NCBI GenBank assembly: GCA_019843655.1
Contig: JACDQD010000102.1
Location: 7,945,501-8,009,500, forward strand
DNA: 64,000 bases
Origin: Lethocerus indicus
Taxonomy: Eukaryota > Arthropoda > Insecta > Hemiptera > Belostomatidae
Direction: 5' to 3'
Part shown: one piece after another, positions 12,375-25,298 of the stretch
Position numbering within the stretch: position 1 is the first letter of the stretch
How the letters are laid out: the number at the start of each line of letters is the position of its first letter
Program-made: the position numbers and the translations under genes
Notes under the pieces: model-generated
Seen by the model: only the letters and a program-made list of their open reading frames with translations
The model's database searches: none
What the model was told of the DNA's origin: nothing

Positions 12375-15300
12375 GGTCTACCGGTTTCGAATTTCGCAAT
12401 CGAAATGGGATCCGGCGGCCGAGCCTAACCGGCCCCCAGTTAACAGACCGACCGGCTCTACAACTTCCCGGTCGATAAATTTCCAAGTTCCCGGAATAGG
12501 AGCCGCCAATCGAGAATCTTACCACGGAATATTGTCTTGCGGGATGCCTAGGATCTGTTTTCAGTTCTCGGGTTCTACATAAAGAACGCAACACCATTCA
12601 ATCGATTTATTTTCAATCACTTAAGTGTATAGGAGTAATTACTACTCTTTATATATATTTTGTTATAGTATAATTATACATTTTATTTTGAAATATTAAT
12701 TTTGAGGGTGTCGGAATATGTTTTGTACTAGACATGTTTCTAGCTTTATGGTCACACGAGTGAAAGCAGTGCCTAACACTTCGTTAACAGAATTCTACCA
12801 GGAAGGGAAATTTTTATCTTATTCGTATATGTCTACTTTTAATGCCATAGTATAGGTGTTATTAAATGTTATATATATGACGTTTGACATGAGAAATTGT
12901 GGACATGTTGTATTGTAACGGCCTAAAGTTAAACGACCTTATCGACTTCGTGAAAAGATTTTGCAATTTTCGAATAGGCAACTAACTTGAGTACTGTCTT
13001 GGATCGGACTTTCTAATGAAAATAATTCCGCCAATAATTTACAAGGTAGTTAATCCGAAATATCATTTGCTATTGGGTAATTCCTGGGCATTAGCATTTG
13101 GAGACTTGAGCTATTCGCAGTCGCAATTTATAGTTCTTTCCTCACAGCTGGATTATAGTGGAACCAATAGAGGTATGTCAATGGACACAGAGATGCTGGA
13201 AATTGTAAAATTATTGACCGCTAAAACGGGAGGTTGGTTTCAACTAAAATTGCAAGGCAAGTTGAGCCCGTAACCTTCTGAATTTCTTCTGTAACACATA
13301 TCGGATCCAGTCAGCTTCGTATTTTGAATACAGTAATAGCACGATACATTTGTATATTTGGCCTAATGAGTTTTAATGCTGAACTACGTATTTCAATAAC
13401 TTCAAAATATAGAAATTATCTACTTTCTTCTCATCTTGAGAATCCTCGTCAAGAGTATTGAAAACCGTTGCGTTTTTACCAAAAAAATATTGGTATAAAA
13501 TGAAAAATGTATCTTGTAAGCTGTATCTTTTTAGTAAATATCAATTATTACCTCGTAAAAAAATATCCGCGTAATTCTGTGGAATGTCACATCATCATTG
13601 AAATAGCAATAGTCGGGAATATTTTGCTTGTATATTATCTTCAAATATAAGATGGGAGAAAACTGGCTGTGCGACTGCGAAATAATTCCCAATGAAGAGA
13701 TTGAAAGAACAGAACGGCTCCGAATCGCTATCTGGTCGAGCAATAACAGGATTTCAGGCGGTGATAATCAAATGGTGGCGGACAATGGGTGGAAGGCGGA
13801 CCCCGCAGAATCCAGAGAAAATCACTTTCTAACCTCAAAAGAGTTGGCCCGGCGCCCCGAACGCAACCGGTTGCGCAACGGGGAATAAAAAAAACTTTCT
13901 AATATTGATGGGCCATCAATCATATTCGTAATTGGCCGATCAGGATGGGAGGGGGTGAGCCGCCACTTTCGGGATTTCAAAATGCTGGAGGACGGCAATT
14001 ACCGAATCGTCGGTCGTGATTGACTTCTTGATGACTGCCGAAGGAGCTGAAGACGAGAATTCGATGATTAGCTTCTGAAGTCGCAAGATTCTTTAGATAC
14101 AAGCATCTAACGATGCTAGGACATTTCTTGAAATTACATAATTGAAGTTCATTTAATGAAAATGTAGACACGAAAATTATATAACTATACTTTAGAACAC
14201 ATCGGGACGTTTCACATTGGGCACCTGTTACGAAATTAATTTCAGCACACGTGCTGGGAAAGTTTTGAAATAAGGAATAGTGTTTAATAAGTATTTAAAC
14301 GTATCATCATCGTTATTATGTTGAATGCAAGATAAAATCTAATACAAATATTTCACTGAATTAATTCGCTTCGGGAATTAAGCTCGGTACAGAATAATTA
14401 ATTACACTTAGTTATTAAACGTTATTCAGGTTCATCCGTCTTGTCATAATTTTCTCAAACCGATCTTTCTTATTCCTCTGTTATGAAGCCCCGTCTGTTG
14501 TAGATATGACATTATACGGAAATAAACGTTGCCTTAATTCTATTGAAAATTTATTCGTAGTAATTTGTATCCTATAATTTAATAATTTCATGTACAACAC
14601 CGCATAACCCGATTTCGAAACTTGCAACTTGATTCTAAGAAATATCAGATCGTTCGACATTAGATCATTTGTAAAGAATTATTCATAGGGGGATAAAATG
14701 CCAAAACTTGCGCTGACCTTTCGACACATTGCGCCTTTTCAAGGCGGCCGCACGTGTACAACATTCGCCGTAATTATATCATCAAAAATCAATCCTCCTA
14801 TTCAAAGTTTAAATAACATATTTAGCGTCTACGTTGAGATTGTATGTTGATCTCAATATTCAAAATAACTCCGTCAAGAGATTTCAGTTACTTATATATA
14901 TCTAAGATGAATATTACTGGAATGGATTTAAAAATTACCATTCCTCTCAGTAGCAGAGAAAGTATAAGGTTCTTTTGATATGCCGACTAATATAAGAGTC
15001 ATAACGGACAAATCTATTACTAGAGCGGTTTAAGTGGCACTAAAAACACTGTAATTCAACCCGGAGCTAAGGACGCAATCGGGCAAATTGCTTCAATGCA
15101 ATTTCTATACGTGTTATGACAGTGGAGTTAAAACAAGCTACCGGGGGAGAAGGGTGAAGGAAGGGAGGGCCCGGCCGGGCTCCTCGCTCGGTCCGGCTCC
15201 AAATAGGGCACTTGCCCAAAATGGAGTGAAAACCTATCACAACACTTATCTCCGAACGGACCGTCAAATAAATAAATTCTGACGGTAGCCCGGACGAATG

Positions 15301-18300
15301 TTCCGCACTTGAGCACAAAAATTTCGGTCGATCAGGTCGAACATCGTTTTGAAATGTCGAGTTGCCCCCTGTTTAACAATTGAGACGAAAAGTGATTGGT
15401 TTTTTAATATTTATTAGAAAATGTAGTTCGAACAGAATTTAAAATGAGTACTCAAACGCGGGTGTTCGTTCATAAAATTTGATTTCGGTACACAATATAC
15501 AAACAGATTGTACAGGGAATCGGCTGATAAGGAAATAGAAGATGACAGAGGTATGTATTGTAAATATCTCAGTGACAGGGGTGGAGGCGTTTATCTGTTT
15601 GACAACCCGCAGAAGTTAAAATCTGTATTTAAAGGGAATTCTATTGAAAACTAGTCATTGTTAACTTGTTAAGTCTCGCCGTTAGTTTGTTCGAATGGAG
15701 CATATTTTTTAAAATTAAATGTAATAATGGACATCTCTTAACGATTTGAATTTCGCGTAGAAAAAAAAAGTACAGAATCTGATTTTTTCCATTCATCATG
15801 AGCACTCGGGTGATAACTTTAGAAATCCGTACGTCTAAATAAAAGGTACTTTGAATAACGTAATGAACGTCAATTAATTGTTAAATTCTGAAGGAAAATT
15901 CTCATCAATTCTAGATTGATATATTCAATCTTTGCCATAATAACTGGTCGTGCATCACATACGGCATTATAACATTATAATTCCCGTATGCACTTGATAA
16001 TATAGAGGCAGCGATGGTCCCGAAGGCGAAAGCGAACCCATCGTACGATGACCGCTCTGGAGTATCACGTTCCGGGACCGCAAATCGAGACAGGCTCGAG
16101 ATAAACACAGGACTCTTTTCTAATCTTCCATTTCGGTTCGCGTACCGCTCAACGGTTGGCCACAATAAATCAGCGTAAACGGGCACCGTCTGACTTTCAA
16201 AACCTCGTGTCTTATCGAGCACAACGTATTATTTGCCTCAATAATTCATCGGCGATATATTCATACTGTGCGCTCGAGTGTGACTGATTGATACTGCTTG
16301 AGGCCTGGACATATGGTCAATTTTTCAGTCTATGTTTATTAATTATTATTCATCCTCTTAATATTATAATTTACCGATAAAAAATTCAGAATCTGGCTAA
16401 TTATTTACCGCCTAATATCAAGTAAAAAAATGTTTCTATACTGTGTATCACCTGAGATATCTTCAATAGATAAGTACTATAACTGGTTTTATATTGAGCC
16501 CCAGCATCGGGTTCTGTGCATATTGTGTAAACCGATTTATTCCATTCCGCGGCTGCGTGACTCTAACTGATGATTTTCTAAAATCCGTCGTGAGACACGA
16601 TTGGTCCCCCGTCTGATTGTGCGTGATCTGAGGGGGTGGATTCGAAGCGCATAATAAGGGCTTTAATAAGGGTTTAATCAAGGCGAAAGAGACGGTTACA
16701 AGTCCGCTTCCTCCCCTCCCCCCCCCACCCGACAATCAACCGTATTTGGTCACAATTATCGTCATATCGGCAGCACAAATAAACCGTGGGAACAGTTCGG
16801 TGCATCACTTTCGGGACACATTTCCGGGTGAAACAGACAGCCAAAAATAAATTGTGAACGAAAATTCGACGTTTATATGCGCACAAAGCCGGCGTTAGTA
16901 GATGAATTATAGGTAGAGGAGATAGTAAACTATACCTGTTTAAGCGAATTTATACAGTTTTATTAATGGTGGATACTTATCTAGACCCTCGCTCCAAGCA
17001 CATTTGGAATTGATACATGAAGTTTTCATGCGGCGCACATATTGCGTGGGTTGTACAAGAAATGAATTTCAGTAATATTTGTATCTAAAACTATATTTTC
17101 TTACTATTGCATATTGACTAATATATAAAACACTACCTATTGGACGAACCTAATGGGCTGTTTTTAACTAAAAGTTTATAACTTTTATTACAAATTAGGC
17201 AATAAATTATACTGATAGCGATCGTATTTCGCGTGAAATTATTTTATTCCGTACACCTAAATAGTCGCGGACGTGTGCGGTTATTAATCACGTTGCGTGT
17301 CCTTTGCAAGGATATGGCGATTTTTCCTGGTAGTGTTAAAGGCCGAGAAGTGTATCGGCGTGTTTGCCGACTCATATTCTAATGGGAAAAAGGGATTCTT
17401 AATCTCCCCAAACTGGATACTCGCTAATTAATTAAATTGTGTAATTGGACGGGGACCGCTTGTATTCCATATCGTCCCGAACAAAACTTCCGTAACACGC
17501 GTCCAGTTGCACGGTCCGTCTTAGTTTAGAATTGAACGTATTATTATTGTAAAATGTTATCGTTGAGCCTGAAAGGTTCTGTAGGCGATATTATAAATGT
17601 ATAACGCGGCTTAGAAATATTGTACTCGTCCTATAAACGTCTGTACGGTTGGAAAACGATCTGTATACGTTCTGAAATAAATACGCCGGCCAAAGAGCGG
17701 GCGTAAAACTGACGGACGTGAGTGTTGTACAATGAATCAAAGCGACAGTTGAGAAGAGGGCCCCGTGGGGGCCTCTTGTAATGAGCACGGCCGACAGGTG
17801 AGGCGTCCAAGCCAAAACAGTCCCCACTCGGCATAGTTCCAATGCCCGTTTGTTTCTCCGTTTCTATCATAATATATTCAAACGATATTGACCTAGAACA
17901 GAGATTTTTAAGATCCTTTTTAAACTCCCGTGCCTGATACGATTAACGTTATTGTACGTACAGGTGATCCTCGCTCGATTTTCGAACCGAGTTCGTCTAT
18001 TTTAATGCAATAAATTTTGAAAACTAAACCAATAATACGGAAATTGAAGAAGTTTTATACTGTCAGAATTTGAATGAACACTTGTTAAACATTAGTATGG
18101 GGATGTTAAATATTCTAGGGGGATTAATAAAAACCTGGCTCTATCTAATGGCCGGAATTTGGAAAATTTAGAAAATATTATCATTAAACAGGAAATACAA
18201 TTATTGGACAGAATTTTTTTGCAAGATTATTTGTTGCTTTAACGATGAAAAAACATTATTACAGTAAAAACGTAAGTTTAATATTCATGAATTAAATTGT

Positions 18301-18620
18301 TCTAGCAATCCGCCGGTCTACTCCTATTTTATCGAGACGTAACACTATCGCGGGGACCGATGTCTTCTCATGTGATTTTATTACGCCTGTTGTACAGTGC
18401 ATAAAGGAACCTCGCCGCCCAAATTCTACAGGTTCGGTCGATTTAAATTCGTTACCGAGTAATTCCGAACTCAATAACTTCATTCCAGTTCGGTTGATCA
18501 ATTAGTGACGGAGTGCTGCTTGAAGTATCCAGAATCACTGAGTTAGGTTAATTGATTGTCGGCCCCCTTTGAAAGTCTGAGCTTAAATCAAATTATAATC
18601 AATAGCGAAGTATAACTGAT

Positions 18621-18638
18621 TGTGTGTGTGTGTGTGTG
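18621..18638. repeat. (TG)9 microsatellite
   Basis: Nine TG units, uninterrupted, inside AT-rich intronic DNA. Confidence 0.9.
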
Positions 18639-19962
18639 ATATCTATATGAATGTTGAGGGAAAATCTGTGGAAACGCTTAGCAAAAAGATCACTAACATA
18701 CGATTCGAACAATGCGCGATATTGAAAGTATTCTATTATAATAAATATTATAGTTTACCAAATTTGATATATCCAATACCGTGTTATCATACCAAAACAT
18801 TACCCACGTTGCAGTTACGTTTTGTCTATGACTCTTGTCCACTATTTTCATCCGCTTAATGCTAATTAGTAGTACCAAGAATAGCAGAATCATTTCAAAC
18901 AGTCACGTTTTCTGCGCGAATTCAGGTCTGAATATGCCAAGATGTTAAATATAACAAGATACTGGGAATTCGCTAAATTAATATCTAGCGCTTTAATGTG
19001 CTATTGAGACCCCCATGAATATATAGACCGTTGTAACTGCGGTTGGCACCGTGTGAATGGCCTAAAATTCTATTGGCACATGTTTAGATATCAGAAATAG
19101 AAATAATCCACTTAACCGCCCGGCTTCGGATAACACAATCAATCTTACGAAATTGAAGCCCCCTTTTTTATAGAAATACGACCAGGTACATCTTGGAGCG
19201 TTATGTTATAAGATTGTCGCGATTGATTGCGGTAGTAATTCGCTATATTTCAAAAAATTTACTAGGGTAATATTGATATTGCATCAACAACGATTTAAGC
19301 AATTGATTATGCACATTTACTCTCGTCATCTACGAATTTTTTACTAATTTTGTTCAATTTTTTGGTATTAAATTAGACATTTCTCATTTCTATGAAACAC
19401 CAGCGGTTGCTAAAATACAAGTTTAACATGAATATTTCGTTGGTATAAAGAAATAGAAGGCCGGTGGGTAGCAGCTGTCACCTGCAGGCAACTGTGAAAT
19501 TCATTGGTTTTCCCAGAGGATGGTGTCCTCGTTAAATATTGACAGATTTGCTCTATTAAGGTTGACTCGTAAGTAAGGTGCTTTGGAAAACTGGTCAAAA
19601 TGTTCGATATTACAGTAAGTATTACACATTCATTTTTAAGAATTGGAGACTGAGTATAGACCTAGTCCTAGAGGGACTAACTTAAACAGTGTCGATAGTT
19701 TAGAAAGTTACAGCAAAGAGTCGAATCTAATTTAATGCGACAACCGAATTTATTATTCGACGCGGTTTTTTTCTATCCAACTTTGTGCCTTTGGCCATTT
19801 GAGGCTCAACAAGCTTAGGTCTAGACCCCGGTTCAAACATAAAAGGCAGGCTCAATTCTTACACCGACAAAATCACAAAGTGAATTTCTTCTCTCGACAA
19901 CCCTTCGCTTTCGAAATCCTGGCCCAAATCTAATTCTGCTCTTAATGAAAATCCGTCATTAT

Positions 19963-19985
19963 AAGAAAGGTTCTCAACCTTTCTT
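19963..19985. repeat. 10-bp perfect hairpin, 3-nt loop
   Basis: AAGAAAGGTT and its exact reverse complement are separated by CTC. The right arm runs into a pyrimidine-rich CAG that resembles a splice acceptor, but no open, codon-biased exon follows it. No function can be assigned. Confidence 0.75.
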
Positions 19986-20766
19986 CAGTTTCTAACAGGT
20001 TTAACCTTAAGTTGTTAAATTTCTGTGATCAAACTTTATAAATTCACGAATAAGATACTCTAATTATACGCTTTGCTATATTTCAACCTTGTGTTAACAT
20101 GAAGGTTATTAATTTTCAGTGTAAGAATAATAAATATGTCATTTAATTTTGTATACAGTATTGTACTACAATTTATATTTTCGGGAGTAGGTATTTTCTT
20201 GATAATATTTGTGTAGTGCTCGTTAATCATAGCCGGATATACAAGGTTTCTCCTTTCGAGAATTTAATAAATATTACATAATCTTTATTTTATTAGCTAT
20301 TCTTTTTAATAAATTTCCATAGAAATATTAAATAAACTAATAGATTTTAATATGTTAATAGATTTGCATGTTTTTATTTAAGTAAACACTAAAGGAACAA
20401 GTAGAATACTTTCTAATCTGAGTTTCTTCCACTTCATCTATTTGAGATATGGAAAACTGCCGTGGGGAATTGGAGAGGACCAATTTTCAACGCAATGTGG
20501 ATAATAAATTCGCGTATCAGAGAGCTGAAAATAGCATAAAGGTTTCTCTAAACCCGCATACCCGGCTACATCAAGTGTGTTGTTGTTCTTGAAAATGTTG
20601 AATAAACAATCGTATAAAACCTCCCACACCGTTGCATTATGTATGCGTACGTCGCGGTAATATATTTGGTAGTTGCAAACATTTCATTAAGTTATACATG
20701 TGTCATCCGTTTTGCAAATATCACTTTTATTAACACTTTGGTCTTGAGGTCGACCTGCTTAGGTTT

Positions 20767-20788
20767 TCCCTCTAAAATTTTAGAGGGA
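20767..20788. repeat. 22-bp perfect palindrome
   Basis: The half-site TCCCTCTAAAA is followed directly by its exact reverse complement with no spacer. It lies 32 bp before a long AT dinucleotide array. Perfect palindromes of this length are uncommon by chance and suit a dimeric protein site or a cruciform, but the function is unknown. Confidence 0.9.
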
Positions 20789-20818
20789 TCAAACGAATTT
20801 CCATTATATATATGAGCG

Positions 20819-20819
<1 letters not shown>

Positions 20820-20878
<59 letters not shown>
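20820..20878. repeat. (AT)n microsatellite
   Basis: Just under 30 uninterrupted AT units. Such arrays extrude cruciforms easily and are often unstable. The perfect palindrome at 20767-20788 is directly upstream. Confidence 0.97.
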
Positions 20879-20881
<3 letters not shown>

Positions 20882-23800
20882 CTGTTGAAAAAGAAAAATA
20901 TTGGAGAAATAAAGTCAATGAAATAATAATGTTACGCATTGAAAAGGAGGTATAAGCACAGATTATCTCTTAAAATAAGTTGAATTATGCAAAAAAGTTT
21001 ACGAAAGTTATATATAAGTGAGTTCATAAAGACATTTCTAGACTGCTTAATTATAAAAGAACAAAACAGGGAAATCTATTATTGTTGTAACTACTTTTGT
21101 CTTTAAAATGAAATAAGTAATTAATCTATGTCCGAAATGTGTAATATTTATATATGATTCAACGCCACAAGTTAGAACTCGTTTATCTTGCGCGAAGCAT
21201 TTACTGGCATAGGGGAAGGCTAATTCTTGTTGGCAGTGAACAATGCGATTGTTCGCACCGGCAAAAACTGTTGGAATTCCTCTGGTCAGAGTTCGCGAAA
21301 TTATTTATTCATTCCAACAACGGGTACAATTTCGCGGACGGCACAGCTATTTTTTTAAATTCAACATACCTACATGGACCGAAACCTACCAGCGATGGGG
21401 AAACACTAAAACCATAAGGACAAATAGGCGCTTGGAGATTGACAACGTAGGAGCAATGTACATAAAGGCGGGAGGTAATCCTGAAATATTTAAATTTTGT
21501 AGATTTCTCGGGCGCTTTTCCGATTGCGGTGGACGGAAAGAGACCAACGGCTGAAGGGGCTTAAACAGCATGAGTTTAAGGTCAAACGCTTGTGTTTAAT
21601 CAACAAATAATTCGGAAAAAATAAAACTGCAACCATTATGGTTTTCAGTGAAGTCCCCTTTACTGCTGCTCATTCAATATAACCCAATGTTGATAACGTT
21701 TAAACAAATTTTGATTGAAAAATAATAGGGACAGTGCGGTAGTAGGACAGGCACAAGCCGGTCTCGATCATAATTAGTATTGTAAGCGTCAAGGTATTTT
21801 CAATTTGAAGATAGGTCTTGAGGAATCGTCATTGTTTCGTCATTAAGACTAATAGCCAGGGGAATTCCAGAGAAGCTAAATACAAATCCCATTTAAGAGA
21901 ACCCCACTGCGGTAACACATTATCCCCCACCTTCCGATTTTCCACTTTCTAATTGTTCTGCGCATTAAACCGGCGCCGCCCATTGTAATCGACGGCCAAG
22001 ATCCCAGGACCCATGTCTAATAAGTGAAAAATTTTATTTTCTGAATATCACATTCGGTTACGTACATTGCCCAAGCAGTCGTGAAATTTACATTATTTAT
22101 TTAAATTTAGCTCCGAATACCCACCAATGTTTTGCAACGAAGTCTGTATTTCATTTTCTTGTTTCCTTGAGGCCTCGCCGTAGGTGGGAAATTGAATAAT
22201 CGGTTCAATACTTTTTTTACCGAACAAACACATTGAACATCAATCGAATAGCGCAAAAAGCCGACAACTGTTTTCTGACAGGCAGAAATTATTTTCGATT
22301 CTGACAATACATTCAAAAGTTCTCTTCAACATTTTTTGCGTTCGCGATATGACAATGAAACGCGGGCGACCTTCAGGTGTTCAAAAATTTAAAATTGACG
22401 TCGGTATTTATCATTATTAGGCTGCTTCGTTTGATTCATTTTCTGAATCGATCAAGAGACCTTCTCCGATGCGAATTTATATTTCCAATTCTATTGGCCA
22501 TTGGAATCTACAGTTAATCTACAGTTGGAACACCGAAGGCTATAACAGTATACACAACAGTATATAAGAATATACATGCAATTATATGAAAATGGCGAGT
22601 GACCGATTAAGTCTTTGTCGGATTATCGGTCAAATATATATTTGATCACACAAATGGTCACAACTATTAGGTTCTGACTTCCAAATAATGTATTGAGGAT
22701 ATTAATTGTTTTTAAGACCATAAAACTGGAATTTTTTAATTTTATACTATTGCATACTTTTCGGAAATCTGTTCAGAGGGGAGTGCCTTTTCTCTCAGAA
22801 ATTTTCAAGATTGCGCACCCACGAACCTTAACGTTATTTCTGAGATGTTAATTGTTGTTTAATTGACACTGCCAGTAGTTAGCAGTAGTCTCCATAGCTC
22901 ATTTCCGACCGACATTCTTCTACGATTGTGAAACCCTAAAAGCCGAACAGTTGGCCTTTCAAATAAACAGTATTATTAGCGGTGTAATTGCACGCGGGAT
23001 CTCACACCGGCCCATTAGGCAAATTGCGTTCCCGGTTAGCGGACGCGGGCACGGAATTAATAATTCTGCGGCCTCGTTCGGTTAGGTCTGAACTAGTTCG
23101 AATGCAGTTATAATACCTTATCATCGGGCCTATGCAAATACGCCAAGATTCGAGTGGTCTAGCCACTAATATTATAATCGCAGAGCGCCTTATTATATTG
23201 CGCAGACATTTGTCCCAGTTTTTTATCCAGTTTCTTTTTTTTCTCTCTTACCCCGCCGGATATTAATATCCGACTGGTGGAACGTACAGGTGGACAATTG
23301 CTAATGTCTGAGCGAGGTTTGTGAGGTAATTGACAACAACCTATCTTATAAAGGTGCGCTGTGTCCTATTCCTTACAAATTACAAATTTATAATAAATTT
23401 AAATAGGTATGAGAATATTTTTATTGGGAGCGCCTAACAATTAGAGCGATAGAAACGCAGGACACACACGAACTGATATGCAAAAATCCTGGTGAAAACT
23501 AAGGGCGGTAAATTCTTCGTTTAATTTCAACCTGATCCAAGTCAGTTAACCTTAAGTCTTAGCCTGTTACAGCCTGTGGACCACCCTATCTTAGGTTCAT
23601 TGTGTAAGTACCAAACCAGCCCCCCCCCCCACAAATACAAACTTCCAAGTCTAAGAAACTTGTCTAGGAGTCCGGCACTGGGTAAACCCCGCTAAGCTTG
23701 CGCCACCCTCCGAAATTCAGATACCGACCATTGTTGGACCAACAATCCTATTGGTATCTGACATCGGCAATAAATAGTAACCCCCAGCCCCGCCATCACC

Positions 23801-25090
23801 ACCGCCTCACAACTTACAATTTGAACGTTTCCTTCGCATCATTTCTGTTTCAGTTGAAATAATTATTGTTACCGCAGTCAATAATAAAGCCAGTGCGGCG
23901 GGTTGCTACGGGGAAACTGCTGAAGATGTCGAAACTGTCCAACTTGAGACTACACTGCTGATTTACTGAACATTGCTGTTCTCTTGAACGGCCACTCGAT
24001 TTGTCCCAAAATGCTTTCTTTATTCTGCTACTGATAAAATACACTGAAAAAACTGAATGTTTCCTCGGGAAATTTCGGATAAGAAGTAAAACATATGACC
24101 GTACTTTTTGTCTGGTTGAGCAGTGCGTTAGCCACTTCGGGCTAATTTGGAAGGTCTGCAATATATCCTCCGTCCTTCCACAAAAATCTATGAAAAGCAT
24201 TTAATAAAAATCATGTTTGTAAAACCCAATTATAATCACTTGCTTCGAAATTTAGAAAGCGATATACATTTAATGGCATAAATAATGTTTAAAGATTAGT
24301 TCGAAGTGCAAAACTACTTTCTAACTCGGGCGATTAACACCCACGCTTCAATTTTAGTTTCACGCCTCATTTTCTTGTAATTGCACTCCCTTATTAACCC
24401 GATATTTCGAATAACGTTTCAAATTATAATAATGTTTAGCCCTAACGGTAATCAAAGACACACAACGCTCAGAGGACTAACAACTAAAACTGGAACAACA
24501 TAGCACCGACATCTCAATTTAACCATTATTTATTCAAACTACTTCTTATTAGCCAAAAGTAGGTAAATTTACGGTATTCCTAGGAGAGTGCATTGGCAAT
24601 ATCGGCTTCATTAGTCAATTGATGAAATTGATTCATTACCGAACTGATTAAAACAAGACACGGCCTTTCTATTCATTGGGGCGGGTTGAAAATGCACCGA
24701 GCCCTTCTAATTACGTTAATCGCAGTTAATTCAACTCGTTATCCGACCCGCCGCGGGCCATATGATGTTTCAGCTCCGATGTTTGGTTACGTGACCTGAT
24801 ACAATTGATTCTCTGGCCGTCATTCATTAAATTGTGGAATCATATTGACTATTGAATTTACAGAACACGGAATTAAAGGATAGTGTTGTTACTTATGAGA
24901 CATTGTTTTAGTCATAATCTAAACTTATTCATCTAATCAGATGTGGTCCAATGGTAGGGCAGTCCCTTCTTCTTTTTTAAACAATTCCTTCTAGTCTAGT
25001 TCTATTTTCTATCAGCATTGCTCTTATTCTACCTGGCATCTAGTTAATTAAAAAACGGGTTTGAACCAATTTATTTCCACTTCGTTGCAG
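20879..25090. other. Intron 2, fourth part: no exon seen
   Basis: No supported exon. It contains a tandem 11-bp repeat (AATCTACAGTT twice) near 22505, an octamer at 23132-23139, a C-homopolymer run near 23619-23630 and a two-part hairpin at 23717-23761. The frame at 21243-21554 (103 codons) has no recognised domain. Confidence 0.6.
23717..23761. repeat. Two-step hairpin (9-bp outer and 8-bp inner stems)
   Basis: TCAGATACC at 23717-23725 pairs perfectly with GGTATCTGA at 23753-23761. Inside these, ATTGTTGG at 23730-23737 pairs with CCAACAAT at 23739-23746 around a single base. The internal loop is 4 and 6 nt. At 45 nt it is shorter than a usual microRNA precursor, so a structured DNA or RNA site or a small fold-back remnant is more likely. 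Confidence 0.8.
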
Positions 25091-25091
25091 G

Positions 25092-25298
25092 CTTATTCTC
25101 ACTGTTGTTCCTTGCCGGAGTACAAGGAGGCCTGAATATTCGCGGAGGCGTTCGCGTTGTCAATTGGCAGTGGAAAAATCCTCGAAGGAGGAAAACTTTA
25201 ATTCACTCGTCCCCCGGATAGTGGATGGCTGGGGAAAAACTAATTCTGCGAATTGCATGAGCGCTGAAAACTTGTGCCGTAGGAGCGTCTCAGGGTGA
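25092..25298 (+). other. Open, exon-like stretch of doubtful coding status
   Basis: A plausible acceptor (CACTTCGTTGCAG, ending 25090) is followed by a 68-codon frame closed by TGA at 25296. The neighbouring frame is also open over most of the same stretch and begins with a hydrophobic run, so openness here may just reflect lower AT content. Its phase does not fit the phase-0 chain of the main gene. I record it as a candidate only. Confidence 0.15.

Larger units (their letters stand above)
12372..20766. other. Intron 2, third part: no exon seen
   Basis: Mostly AT-rich DNA. A 9-unit TG repeat lies at 18621-18638 and a perfect 10-bp stem with a 3-nt loop at 19963-19985. Frames of 80-100 codons at 13628-13888 (plus) and 15911-16222 (minus) have no recognisable domain and no splice or codon-use support. 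Confidence 0.6.

Noticed and set aside
11992..12597. 201-codon minus frame with an Arg-Glu run
   Set aside because: It crosses the CT array; two plus-strand frames are open over the same bases.
15911..16222. 103-codon minus frame
   Set aside because: Protein-like by eye only; no domain, splice site or promoter.
24949..24964. tRNA-like TGGTCCAATGGTAGGG
   Set aside because: No T-arm or closing stem follows; isolated A-box resemblance.
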